Source: Annulohypoxylon bovei var. microspora (Eukaryota; Ascomycota; Sordariomycetes; Xylariales; Hypoxylaceae). Taken from it: a stretch of 15,764 bases of DNA. The DNA lies in assembly GCA_022836615.1 (NCBI GenBank), contig MU405502.1, forward strand, positions 1 through 15,764, in the 5' to 3' direction. Both the position numbers and the translations under genes were made by a program. Below are positions 1 through 8,543 of this stretch, one piece after another (within the stretch, counting starts at the first letter, position 1; every line of letters starts with the position of its first letter). Under the pieces are notes generated by a model that saw only the letters and a list, made by a program, of their open reading frames with translations, was not told the DNA's origin and ran no database searches.

Positions 1-871
1 TTATTAACATTATATATAATAATATAAATAAAATACGAATTAATTAATTATTAATACATTAATAAAAACTTTAATTCGAGTATAATTTATTATATTTAAA
101 TATAACTTATTTAAATATAACCCACTTAATTATAAAATAATATTAATAAAGTTTATTTAATTAATAAATATTTAAATAATTAAATTAAAAAATAATAAAA
201 ATATTTATAATTATATTAATCCCACTTATTAAAATCCATTATAAATTAATGTTTTTTTTTAATTATTAATTTTTTAAATTAATTAAGTTATTTCGAAAAT
301 TTAAAACCGTTTACGTTATATAAAAAATATTTTTTAAAATATTATATAACATTTATTTTAAATAAAAGAATTTAAATATCTTTAAACAATTCTTGAGGTA
401 TAAATTATAATTAAATTATAAAAAAATATAAACATTATTTAAAACCATATTTATAATTAAAAAAAATAATAATAATATAAATAAATTAAATAAATACATT
501 TTTTCCATTTAAAACTTAAATTACGCGTTTTAAAATTAATTTATATGTGGTAATTAGTAAATGCTTTATATTTTAAAACCTTTTAAATTTTAATTTAAAT
601 ATTAAAGCGTTAATAACGTATAAATTAAAAAAGAAATAAAAGAAAAAAAAGATTATTTTAATTTTTAATTAACTTATATGTTTTTGGAAATTAAAACCTT
701 AAATTTAAGTTTAATTAAATGGGTTTAATTATTTTATCATCATTTAAGTTAATTATTTTAAAAGGGTTTTTATTAATATAATTTTATTTTATAATATATT
801 TATTAAATTAAAAAAAATATTATAAATTTTATTATTACCTTTAAATTATATTTAATATTAATAAAAAATAA

Positions 872-1000
872 CATTATATATATATTATAAATTTTATTTA
901 TTATATTAAAAAATACTTTTTCCCATATATAAATTTTTATATAAACATATATATTTTTAATATTCACTTTGTTTAATTTTTAATTAAATTTAAAAAAATT
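872..1000 (+). repeat. Dispersed repeat, copy A
   Basis: About 129 bases that align colinearly with 11622-11750. Shared landmarks in order are CATTATATA, ATTATATTAAAAAATAC, TTTTCCCA, ATATAAATTT, ATATAAAC, CACTTTG and AATTTAAAAAAATT. Most differences are C/T (this copy has T), but a few A/T transversions and one single-base indel are present, so the pair is older or less purely RIP-diverged than the LTR pair at 5555/8302. The family is unknown. Copy B is less eroded and keeps CCATTATATT where this copy has TTATTATATT. Confidence 0.6.
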
Positions 1001-1475
1001 CACCCATTTCCATAACCATTTACCCCCCATTTTATAATATCCCCTTTTATTTTTATTAATTTTATATTAATTTTTTTATAATTATATAATTAAATATAAT
1101 TTATAAAATACTTTTAAATAATCCAAGTTATATTTTTTATAAATTATTATATGGATAAAAAATTAAATTAAAAATTAAATGTATTTAAAAAGATTTTATT
1201 AAAATAATCCCATAATATTTTTTACGTAAATTTTTTTACCTTACATATATTTACCTTTTAACTTAATTTTTTATACATATAATTATTTGTAATAAATGTA
1301 AATAAGTTTATTTAAAAGTGTTTTATAAAATAAATTTAATTTTATAATTATAAAAGATTTAACCTTTAATTAATGGTGGGGGAAAAAATATAATATATAA
1401 GTTATAATTAAATATAAGTAAAATATAAATTAAATTAATAAAATTTTCGTAAATTATTAATATTTTTAATTATAT

Positions 1476-1532
1476 AATGATTTATATATAAAAGAAAAAT
1501 ACCTTTTAATATCTTTTATATAATGGATAAAA
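1476..1532 (-). repeat. Dispersed repeat, partial inverted copy C
   Basis: The reverse complement begins with TTTTATCCATTATATAAAAG and continues through a CTTTTATATATAAATC segment, resembling the core of the repeat at 872-1000 and 11622-11750 (ATCCATTATAT, then a TTTYCYYAYATATAAAT block). Orientation is opposite to those two copies. Given the A/T-rich background, the match is only moderately convincing. A similar block occurs about 280 bases further on, at 1750-1815. Confidence 0.4.
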
Positions 1533-1749
1533 CTCTTTTTTTATTTATATATAAATTTATAAAAAATATAATTTATTTAATTTATTTGAAACCATTTCAT
1601 AATATTTATTTAAATATTTTATTATAAAAATATTTAATAAAAAACCTTATTAAAGGGGGAGAAATGTAATAAAAAGGAAGGGTGTATAAATAAATACAAG
1701 ATTAGGTAAATTTTTCCAAGTTTAATTAAAAGAAAAGTTATTAATATAT

Positions 1750-1815
1750 GCATTTATATTAAAATTTATATATAAAGAAACATATTTTTAATACTTTTTT
1801 TTATAACGGATAAAA
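1750..1815 (-). repeat. Dispersed repeat, partial inverted copy D
   Basis: This resembles 1476-1532: both contain ATTTATATATAAA, then GAAA, a TTTTAATA block, and end in ATAA-C/T-GGATAAAA on the plus strand. The GGATAAAA end (TTTTATCC on minus) is the least background-like part. The two copies sit in the same orientation about 280 bases apart, so they may be units of a longer tandem or of one internally repeated element. Family unknown. Confidence 0.4.
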
Positions 1816-4800
1816 TTAATAATATAATATTAAATATTTTTATTTTAAAAACTTTAATTATTTATTTAAATAACCTTTTAACTTATATTTTATATTAATA
1901 TATATTTTAATTTTTAAGAAATGTTATATATTATTTTAATTTTAAGTAATATTATTATTATTACAATTTTAAACCGGAAGAATATTATTAAAACCCTTTT
2001 TTTTAAGAAAAAATTTATTATTTTAATTATTATATTTTAATTAATTAAAAATTTTATTAATAAGCCATTAATTCATTAAATATTTTTTATTAAAAAATAT
2101 ACATTTAAATTTAAATAACTTTCACACTTAATATTAACCTTTTTTATGATTTATATTATAAAATAATCCTTAATTAAAGGAATTTATTTATATAAATCCC
2201 ATTCCAATATATTTTTTAATTTTTAAGATATACCATGTTTTATTTCGGTGTTTTATGGTTTTATTATTATTTCATTAATTATATATAATGACTTATAACT
2301 ATTTAATGCTTTATAATTATGAATATATTTTATAATATATATTAATAAAAATAATAATAATAATAATGTAATTTAATTTATTTAATTAAGGCTTTAATTA
2401 AATTAAATATAAAGTTTAATATAAATTAATTAAAAATATATTCATAGAATTATTTAAGTAAAAAGTTAAATATAATTACATTTCGAAAAATTATTTTAAT
2501 AAAAAGATGGAAAATTATAAAATATTAATTACAAAAATTAAGAAATAATAAAATTTATAATAATTATTAAATATATTAATGGTAACGTTTAATATTATTA
2601 AATATATACTTAAATAATTATTAAATAATATAAACATTTATATTAAATTAATTTACATATTAATTTCCATAAAACGCCGCTTTTTTATAAGATATTTCGT
2701 TAAATGTTAACCTTAAATTTTTATTAACATCTTTATAATCTTTTAAATAATTTCTTAAAATTATATAATCATTTTTATATAATTATATTAAATTTTATAT
2801 TTTCATTAAATTCATTATTAACCATTATTTATAAATTCATTTAATATTAAATATTAAAAAATTATTAAAATTATAATAAATTAATAATTCTTTTAATATA
2901 TAAATTAATTACCATAATTCCAGGTTTTATATTAAATTTTACTTATAATTTTTCGCTTTAAGATTTAATAAATTAAATATATTTAATTATATTAAATAAA
3001 CATAATTAATTATAACATTTACATAACGTAAATAAAATTTAATTTAATATTAATTCCATTTTATAATAAATTTAATAACTTTTTATTATATTATATTTTC
3101 ATAAAAAAAATATACCATTATTTAATTAAATATCTTATTATTATTAAAATCGTTTAAATTTTCAAATTTTTTAAAAAATAATTAAAATTATTAATATAAA
3201 TAAAACTATTATTAAGGATTTTAATATTTATAATTTAATGTATTATAATAATTAAAAATAATTATAATTATAATTATTTTATTTTATTATTATTTTTATT
3301 TATTTTATATTTATACGAATTTAAAAAATAATATCTTTATATTTAAAAAGTTTTAATGCCATTTAAATTCATAATAATCATTAAAGGCTTTATATATATA
3401 ATAAATTAAAATTACATTTATGCTATAAATAATATCTTAACCTTATAATTCATTTTAATATACCAAAGCCGAAATTTTAATTTAATAATGGTTTAAAAGT
3501 ATTAATATAATATATTAATAAAAAGATAATTAAATTTATTAACATTATACTATAAAATCTTATAAAAATATACATTAATAATTATATAAATTTTAAAATT
3601 AATAAAACATAATTTATAATAACCGTTTATATATTATATATAATTAAAACCTAGAACTTTAAATTATACCCATTATATTTTAATTTATAATTTAAAATTA
3701 ACACATTATTATATAATTTAAGAATAATATAAATAATATATATTATATGTTATTATTTATAATATAAAAATTTGTAAAACTTTGTGAATACATTTTTAAA
3801 TTAAATTTTATTTTATATATTTAAAAACATTTAATATTTAAATATATTCGTTAAGAAATTCTTTTAATTTTATTATTATATTATATCGTTCATTTAAGTT
3901 AATTATTTTCTTTTTTATGTTATTTTTAATTCGAATTTAAATAAAAAAAACATGCGTTAATTTTATGCTTTATAAATATTATAATTAATTTAAAATCTTA
4001 ATATCGTAAAATCTTTCAAAATAAAATAAATATTAAATAAAATTTATAAGTTTAAAGGTGTAAAATATTAAATTATAACGAATTTTCTTTTATTCCTTTA
4101 ACTTATATTTTAAGGTTCGACATATTAATTAAATTTTAAATCATTTTATTTTTAAATATTTAATAATTAAATTATAAGATAAATTAATTTTAAAAAATTA
4201 ATAAATTTTAACTTTAATAATGTTAATATTATATTTATTTTTAAAAAGTTCTTATTTTTTTAAGTATTTTTATAAGGATCGTTAATTTATTTTAACATTA
4301 TATTTAATTTATAACTTTTTTATAATACTACGTTAAATTTTTTTATTTTTTAAATACCATTAATTAATTAATTCCTTATGTTATTTTAAATTTATAAAAT
4401 ATTATAATATATTAATCGCATTAATAAATAATTTATTACTTAATTAATTAATTGGAAATTAAATATATATAATTATCGTCTTTTATAAAAAAATAATTTA
4501 TTTTTATTATAAAGTCCTTTTAAAATTAATCCTTTTTAAACCTTATATTACATTTATTCATTAAATGTTATAAATAATAATTATTTAATTACGTTACCTT
4601 ATAATACTTTTTTAATAAATTCTTTTATATTTAATGCCGCCGGTATAAATATTAAAAGGAAATAAATTTTAAATAAAAAAAAAAAATAATTAAATGTATG
4701 TGGTTAATTATAATTAAATTAATTTATTATTTAATAATTTTAATGTTACGCTTTTGCGATTTTATGGATAAAATGCGTTAATTATAAAAAAAAACCAATA

Positions 4801-5369
4801 CATTTATAAAACATATAAAATATATATTATAATAAATTAAAAAAGAAAATTTTAAATTATTTTTAAAGTAATTTAATAAACTTTTAAGTCGCGTTAAATA
4901 ACTTTTAATAAACTTTTTATTTAATATAAATGCTTTAACTTTTTTTTTTAAAAATATTAATTTATAAGTTATATTATTTAATTAATTTAATTAATTTTAT
5001 TTTTCCTTTAATTTTTAAGAAATTAAAATAATAACCACTTTTTAATATTTTATTATTCTTTTATATAACTTTCTTAAAATCATATATAAAATTCTCGTTA
5101 CATAATTAAAAAATAATAAAAAATATATAAAACATTTTTATTAATTATTTATTAATGGCAAGGTTTATTTTATAACGCTTTAATTAACGAAAATTATTAA
5201 TTAAAAATTTAATATTTTAAAATATTACTTTATATATTTATTTAATATTATAATGTTTAATTATTTTTTTAATTATAATTAAAAATTTATAACGATGTAA
5301 ATAAATAAAAAATTATTAATAAATTAAAAAAATATTATCGAATAAATATTAAAAAAAGTGTTAAAAAAA

Positions 5370-5420
5370 GTGTTATAAAAAAAAATCTTTGGTGGTAATT
5401 AAAGTGGGATTTTTTAACAC
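5370..5420. repeat. Short imperfect hairpin
   Basis: The left arm (5370-5387) starts GTGTTA and ends AAAAATC. The right arm (5408-5420) is GATTTTTTAACAC, whose reverse complement is GTGTTAAAAAATC. The arms pair over 13 positions with a small A/T bulge around a 20-base loop that contains TGGTGG and GTGGG. A second GTGTTAAAAAAA lies just upstream at about 5359. It could be the end of a small transposon or simple secondary structure; no function is claimed. Confidence 0.35.
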
Positions 5421-5549
5421 GATGAAAAAAAAATAAAGTTTTTAAAAAATATTTATTTTTTTATTTTTAACTTTATTCCCTTTTTTTCTTTTTTACTTTA
5501 TTATAAAAATAATTATGTTATTTTTTTTTTTTCTTTTATATTTTAATTT

Positions 5550-5554
5550 AATGT
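5550..5554. repeat. Target site duplication, left
   Basis: AATGT directly precedes the first base of the LTR at 5555 and is repeated exactly at 8539-8543, directly after the last base of the other LTR. Five bases is the normal duplication size for copia and gypsy integrases. Together with the equal LTR lengths, it shows one insertion event rather than two unrelated solo LTRs. Confidence 0.85.
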
Positions 5555-5791
5555 TAAAGGACTTTTCACGTAAATAAATTAATAATTAATGTATATTATT
5601 AAAGTCGTAGCTAAGTTATTAAAAATAAATTAAACTTATACTTATATAAGTAAATTTCAAATGCTTTTATATTAATTACTTTTAATAATAAAGATCTTTT
5701 TATTTTTTTATTTAATTATTATGCTTTATTTATAAATTACATATAATAAAGCATATAACAAAACACGGATAAAGCTTTTAATTTATTAATA
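5555..5791 (-). repeat. 3' LTR of the copia-like element
   Basis: 237 bases, colinear without indels with 8302-8538. In minus orientation it should start TGTTAATA and end in CA. Here both ends are mutated: it starts TATTAATA and ends TA instead of CA. About 32 positions differ from the other LTR, all transitions; at about 28 of them this copy carries the A or T. It still contains the TATA-like motif at 5727-5734, but the 12-bp U3 repeats seen in the other LTR are broken here (CACGTG has become CATATA). It is the more strongly mutated LTR. Confidence 0.87.
5727..5734 (-). promoter_or_regulatory. TATA-like box in 3' LTR
   Basis: The minus strand reads TATAAATA, identical in sequence and LTR position to 8474-8481 of the 5' LTR. 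In A/T-rich DNA such a motif is weak evidence alone; its place downstream of the U3 repeats of an LTR makes it plausible. It has no expected role in this decayed copy. Confidence 0.3.
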
Positions 5792-5800
5792 CCTTTTCTT
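5792..5800 (-). other. Polypurine tract of the copia-like element
   Basis: On the minus strand this reads AAGAAAAGG, and the next base is the first base of the 3' LTR. Position and composition fit the primer for plus-strand DNA synthesis of an LTR retrotransposon. Purine-to-purine RIP changes (G to A) would not destroy the purine run, which may explain its good preservation. Confidence 0.7.
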
Positions 5801-5913
5801 AACCAAATAAGTATTATCCATGAATAATGAATTTATTTAATAATAATAAATAAACTTAATGTATTTATTAAAGGCTTATTTAATAAAGGTTTATTTATTA
5901 ATATAAATCCCAT

Positions 5914-7540
5914 TTAAAACTCCTTGAATCTTAATATTTCGTAAAATTTATTATACTTTTTAATTATTAAAGGTTTAATAAACTTATTAATGGGGTTTTT
6001 GTTTAATTTTATATATTTTATTTTTATATTCTTATCGTGAATTTCTTACCGTATGTAAAAATATTATATTCGTATGTATTAATTTTTTTTATTAATAATT
6101 ATTTCTTTAAATTATTTAATGGTTTTAATATTATCTTTTAATAAATAAATTAACTTGGGTGGCATTTACTTAAATTCTTAAAAAAACTTACGTATTTAAG
6201 CTACATCATTGGCAGCCTTATTTAATCCAATGAATTTTATTTTTAAAGTTTTTTTATTAACGATTAATTATAATCTTAATGATTATAAAACGGGGCTACC
6301 GTTTATGAAAAATATGATTTTAATGGTTAATTTTTTAAAATTTATATTATTAATTAAATTTATATTAACCGTTTTAAATAATTTTAATTCGTTATATTTT
6401 TAATAAGGATAATCTTAATTTAATGTTCGATAACGGATGGATTAATTATGTATGTTAATTAAATATTTAGGTATTTTTTTTATTTTGGATAAATGTTTTT
6501 ATAAAAGATTATTCATGAATCTTATTTATATAAATATGGTAAAATTAAGGTTTAATTTAATTAAATAAGTTAAGAAGTTAAACTTTTTAATTAATGAAGT
6601 AAATTTATGAATATTATAATTATTTACTTAATTAAGGTTTTTTATTATAAATGATAAGCTAATTTAATTAATAAGGATTTTAATAAATTACTTTTATATT
6701 TCGTTAAAATTAAATTCACGGAATATTTTCTTAATATATATCTTTTAATTAATTTGTATATTTCCCGTTAAATTTAATTTTATAATTTAAATGCTTAAAA
6801 ATTAGTTAATATCTTTGAAATCAATAATTGGTACATCTTTTTTTAAGCTTATAACGACTTTTATAAGCTATTTTTTATTTATTCCGAATAAAATAAAGTT
6901 ATTTACGTATAAAATTATAATGATTTTTAGTTCCTTATTAATATATATCGTATCGTTAAATATTAACGGTATATATCCATAATTTTTTAATAATATTTTA
7001 ACTTTTTATTATTAAGTTATTTTAATTTATTTAAATTTATATAACGGGTTAATTAATTAAATGATCTTATTCTTATAATAATTATATTTATTTATTTTAT
7101 TAATATACAATTTAAAATATTTTATAAATAATAGGAATTATTTTATGAATAGGTTTTTATTTAATATGCCATTTAAGTATATAACAATGAAATTTATTTA
7201 AATTATGTGCTATTTTTTAATGGTTATTAAAGCCATTAAGATCCGTTATAAAGCAAATTTTATAATTATAACCTTCATTTTATTATAATTAATTTTATAT
7301 CTTTATATAAATCTTTTTACATAAATATAAGCCTTAAATTTATTAAACATACCATTCAAAAGGAATTTTTTCTTTAATATTTATTTAATATTAATAAAAT
7401 TATTATAAATATTTTTTTATTACATGAATTTAAATGTTTTATATTTAAGGTTTTCTTTAATTTCCTTTATAATTACTTTTATTTAATTCTCATAATTTTT
7501 GTTATTTATCGTTTTATAAAATAAAGGGTTATTATTAATT
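5914..7540 (-). pseudogene. Copia reverse transcriptase-RNase H, stop-riddled frame
   Basis: One minus-strand frame stays in register from about 7540 to a terminal TAA at 5914 (about 540 codons) and shows copia landmarks in order. A block N..IKVIIKEIKEN with a stop at the expected Trp (about 7450-7490) fits the start of the RT domain. FKAYIYVKRF matches the YKAR-LVARG region (about 7310-7341). IYLNG lies at 7168-7182. LYVNNFILFG surrounds 6898-6909, where the catalytic YVDD now reads YVNN. RNase H follows: KKLTIKIIFFINGSPV (about 6289-6336), FIGLNKAANDVA (6199-6234), a DN pair at 6130-6135, YIRI-stop-YFYIR (about 6049-6078), and a KPL end at 5968-5976. At least 20 TAA stops interrupt it, many where Gln, Trp or Arg is expected, but no frameshift is needed. 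It encodes no functional enzyme. The plus-strand open frame at 6209-6403 is antisense to it. Confidence 0.85.
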
Positions 7541-8283
7541 TTTATATTAAATATATTGAATTCTTTTAATAATATTATAACTTATTCTTAGTATTAATTA
7601 TTAATTAAATTTTTTTTTATGAGGTAAATTATTCGTTCCATAAATAATTCTTATTATATAAAATAATTAATAAATCTATTATTATAATTAATTTAATTAA
7701 TGATTTTAAATTCTTTATTTATTTAATTATATATCCCTTTTTAATTAATTGTAATTATAATTTTATTATAATTCGAAAATACTTCGTTAATATAAGTTTT
7801 GGGTTGGATTTTATATGGTTTGCCTTGTTTTTTTTTGATTTAATTTATTTTTTAATTTATATTATTTTCGTTAATAACGTTATAATCCTTATTGTGAATA
7901 TAATTCTTTAAAACGATTTAATAATATAATTGTTTTTATATATAAAGGGGAAGGAATTTAATAATATCTCATAAATTTAATATATTTTTTTAATTATTAA
8001 TATTTTCATAAAATATAATATAAAATATCTTTAAAAACCACTTACCTTTAATAAGCCATATAAAATAATTATATTAACCTTTAAAACTTATAAATATTAC
8101 TTTAACTTTTCAAGCCTTAAATTTCTTTATATAAATTCATTAATTTTCGTTAATAAAAGCCACATAGCGCGTTTTTAATATCTTTAAGTTATTATTATTA
8201 AGTTTATGCCTTTTTCCGGGTTAAAGGCCTTTTTAATAACGCTTTGACGCTGTTATTTAATCGTTAATTTATTCGTTTAATAA
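7541..8283 (-). pseudogene. Degenerate leader and gag/protease/integrase remnant region
   Basis: This is the part of the copia-like element between the primer binding site and the recognisable RT. In a full element it would be about 2.5-3 kb and hold gag, protease and integrase; here it is about 740 bases. No zinc knuckle, protease DSG or integrase HHCC/DDE pattern could be recognised. A short stretch around 7780-7832 (KQGKPYKIQPKTYINEVFSN) lies in the same frame as the RT and could be the integrase-RT linker, but this is tentative. A large internal deletion, or a short non-autonomous derivative, would explain the size. The 8150-8283 end keeps more C/G than the rest, for example the GCGC and GACGC words. 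Confidence 0.5.
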
Positions 8284-8301
8284 CGGAGAAAGGTGTTACC
8301 A
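8284..8301 (-). other. Primer binding site of the copia-like element
   Basis: Directly after the last base of the 5' LTR (minus strand, LTR end ...TTCA) comes TGGTAACACCTTTCTCCG. A PBS normally starts TGG, pairing with the CCA end of a tRNA, zero to a few bases inside the LTR. The tRNA species was not determined; the core has probably changed by transitions. This site and the polypurine tract at the other end independently fix the element's orientation as minus. Confidence 0.7.
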
Positions 8302-8473
8302 TGAAGGATTTTTCACGTAAATAGATTAATAATTAATGTGTATTATTAAAGTCGTAGCTAAGTTACCAAAAATAAGCTGAACTTATACCCGTATAAGTAA
8401 ATTCTAAATGCTTCCATATTAACCGTTTTTAATAACAAAGATCTTTTCATTTTTTTATTTAATCATTATGCTT

Positions 8474-8481
8474 TATTTATA
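8474..8481 (-). promoter_or_regulatory. TATA-like box in 5' LTR
   Basis: TATAAATA on the minus strand, a few bases downstream of the tandem U3 repeats and about 57 bases from the LTR start. This matches the enhancer-then-TATA order of an LTR promoter. It is conserved in the other LTR at 5727-5734. Functional assignment is inferred from position only. Confidence 0.4.
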
Positions 8482-8486
8482 AATTG

Positions 8487-8521
8487 CACGTGATAAAGCA
8501 CGTGATAAAGCACGGATAAAG
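8487..8521 (-). repeat. Tandem 12-bp units in the LTR U3 region
   Basis: On the plus strand the units are CACGTGATAAAG (8487-8498), CACGTGATAAAG (8499-8510) and CACGGATAAAG (8511-8521, one base shorter). Each holds a GATA word, and the first two hold the palindrome CACGTG, the core bound by bHLH factors. They lie near the start of U3, upstream of the TATA-like box, where LTR enhancers usually lie. In the other LTR the same span is eroded to CATATAATAAAG and CATATAACAAAA. Enhancer function is inference. Confidence 0.55.
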
Positions 8522-8538
8522 CTTTTAATTTATTAATA

Positions 8539-8543
8539 AATGT
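8539..8543. repeat. Target site duplication, right
   Basis: AATGT directly follows the LTR ending at 8538 and matches 5550-5554 exactly, despite heavy mutation elsewhere. Confidence 0.85.

Larger units (their letters stand above)
1..5549. other. A/T-rich gene-free tract, left part
   Basis: No protein, rRNA or tRNA gene can be supported here on either strand. The sequence is mostly A/T homopolymer-like words (TTAATTAA, ATTTAAAT, TATATA), with isolated C or G bases and a few richer spots near 1021-1046, 1660-1685, 2674-2680 and 4636-4645. All six frames are closed by frequent TAA. The only structured items are the dispersed repeats and the hairpin listed separately. The likely origin is old transposon DNA eroded by transition mutations, inferred from the better-preserved element beginning at 5555; no specific family can be recognised in most of this stretch. 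Confidence 0.7.
5555..8538 (-). mobile_element. Ty1/copia-like LTR retrotransposon, RIP-degraded and shortened
   Basis: A 2984-bp element bounded by two 237-bp LTRs and the duplication AATGT. Orientation is minus: reading from 8538 down, the order is 5' LTR, primer binding site starting TGG with no gap (8301), degenerate leader/gag region, RT then RNase H in one frame, polypurine tract (5800-5792) and 3' LTR. RT directly followed by a C-terminal RNase H, with the copia-type ending (a YIR...YIR block and then a KPL motif), assigns it to Ty1/copia (Pseudoviridae-type retrotransposons of fungi). The internal region is only 2510 bp, about half of a complete copia, so much of gag, protease and integrase is missing or unreadable. 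In-frame stops throughout make it immobile on its own. Confidence 0.88.
8302..8538 (-). repeat. 5' LTR of the copia-like element
   Basis: 237 bases, the less mutated LTR: it retains C or G at about 28 of the 32 positions that differ from 5555-5791. On minus it ends in an intact CA; its start reads TATTAATA, probably TGTTAATA before a CA-to-TA change on the plus strand. In minus order it carries three tandem CACG...GATAAAG units (8487-8521), a TATA-like box (8474-8481), and then the R/U5 part. No indels relative to its partner. Confidence 0.88.

Noticed and set aside
2660..2782. Minus-strand open stretch of about 40 codons (with NEISYKKAAFYGN near its end)
   Set aside because: It looks somewhat protein-like and has GCGGCG in it, but its length is within chance for about 90% A+T DNA. 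Nothing on either side in the same frame supports it, and no family was recognised.
6209..6403. 64-codon plus-strand open frame (TTG start) as a small membrane protein
   Set aside because: It lies wholly antisense to the recognisable copia RNase H frame on the minus strand. At this base composition open runs of about 60 codons are expected by chance. The hydrophobic residues simply reflect TTA/ATT/TTT codons.
8284..8293. CGGAGAAAGG on the plus strand taken as a polypurine tract for a plus-strand element
   Set aside because: The tract would sit eight bases away from the LTR, while the minus-strand reading gives an abutting TGG primer site here, an abutting purine tract at 5792-5800, and the RT-RNase H frame on minus.
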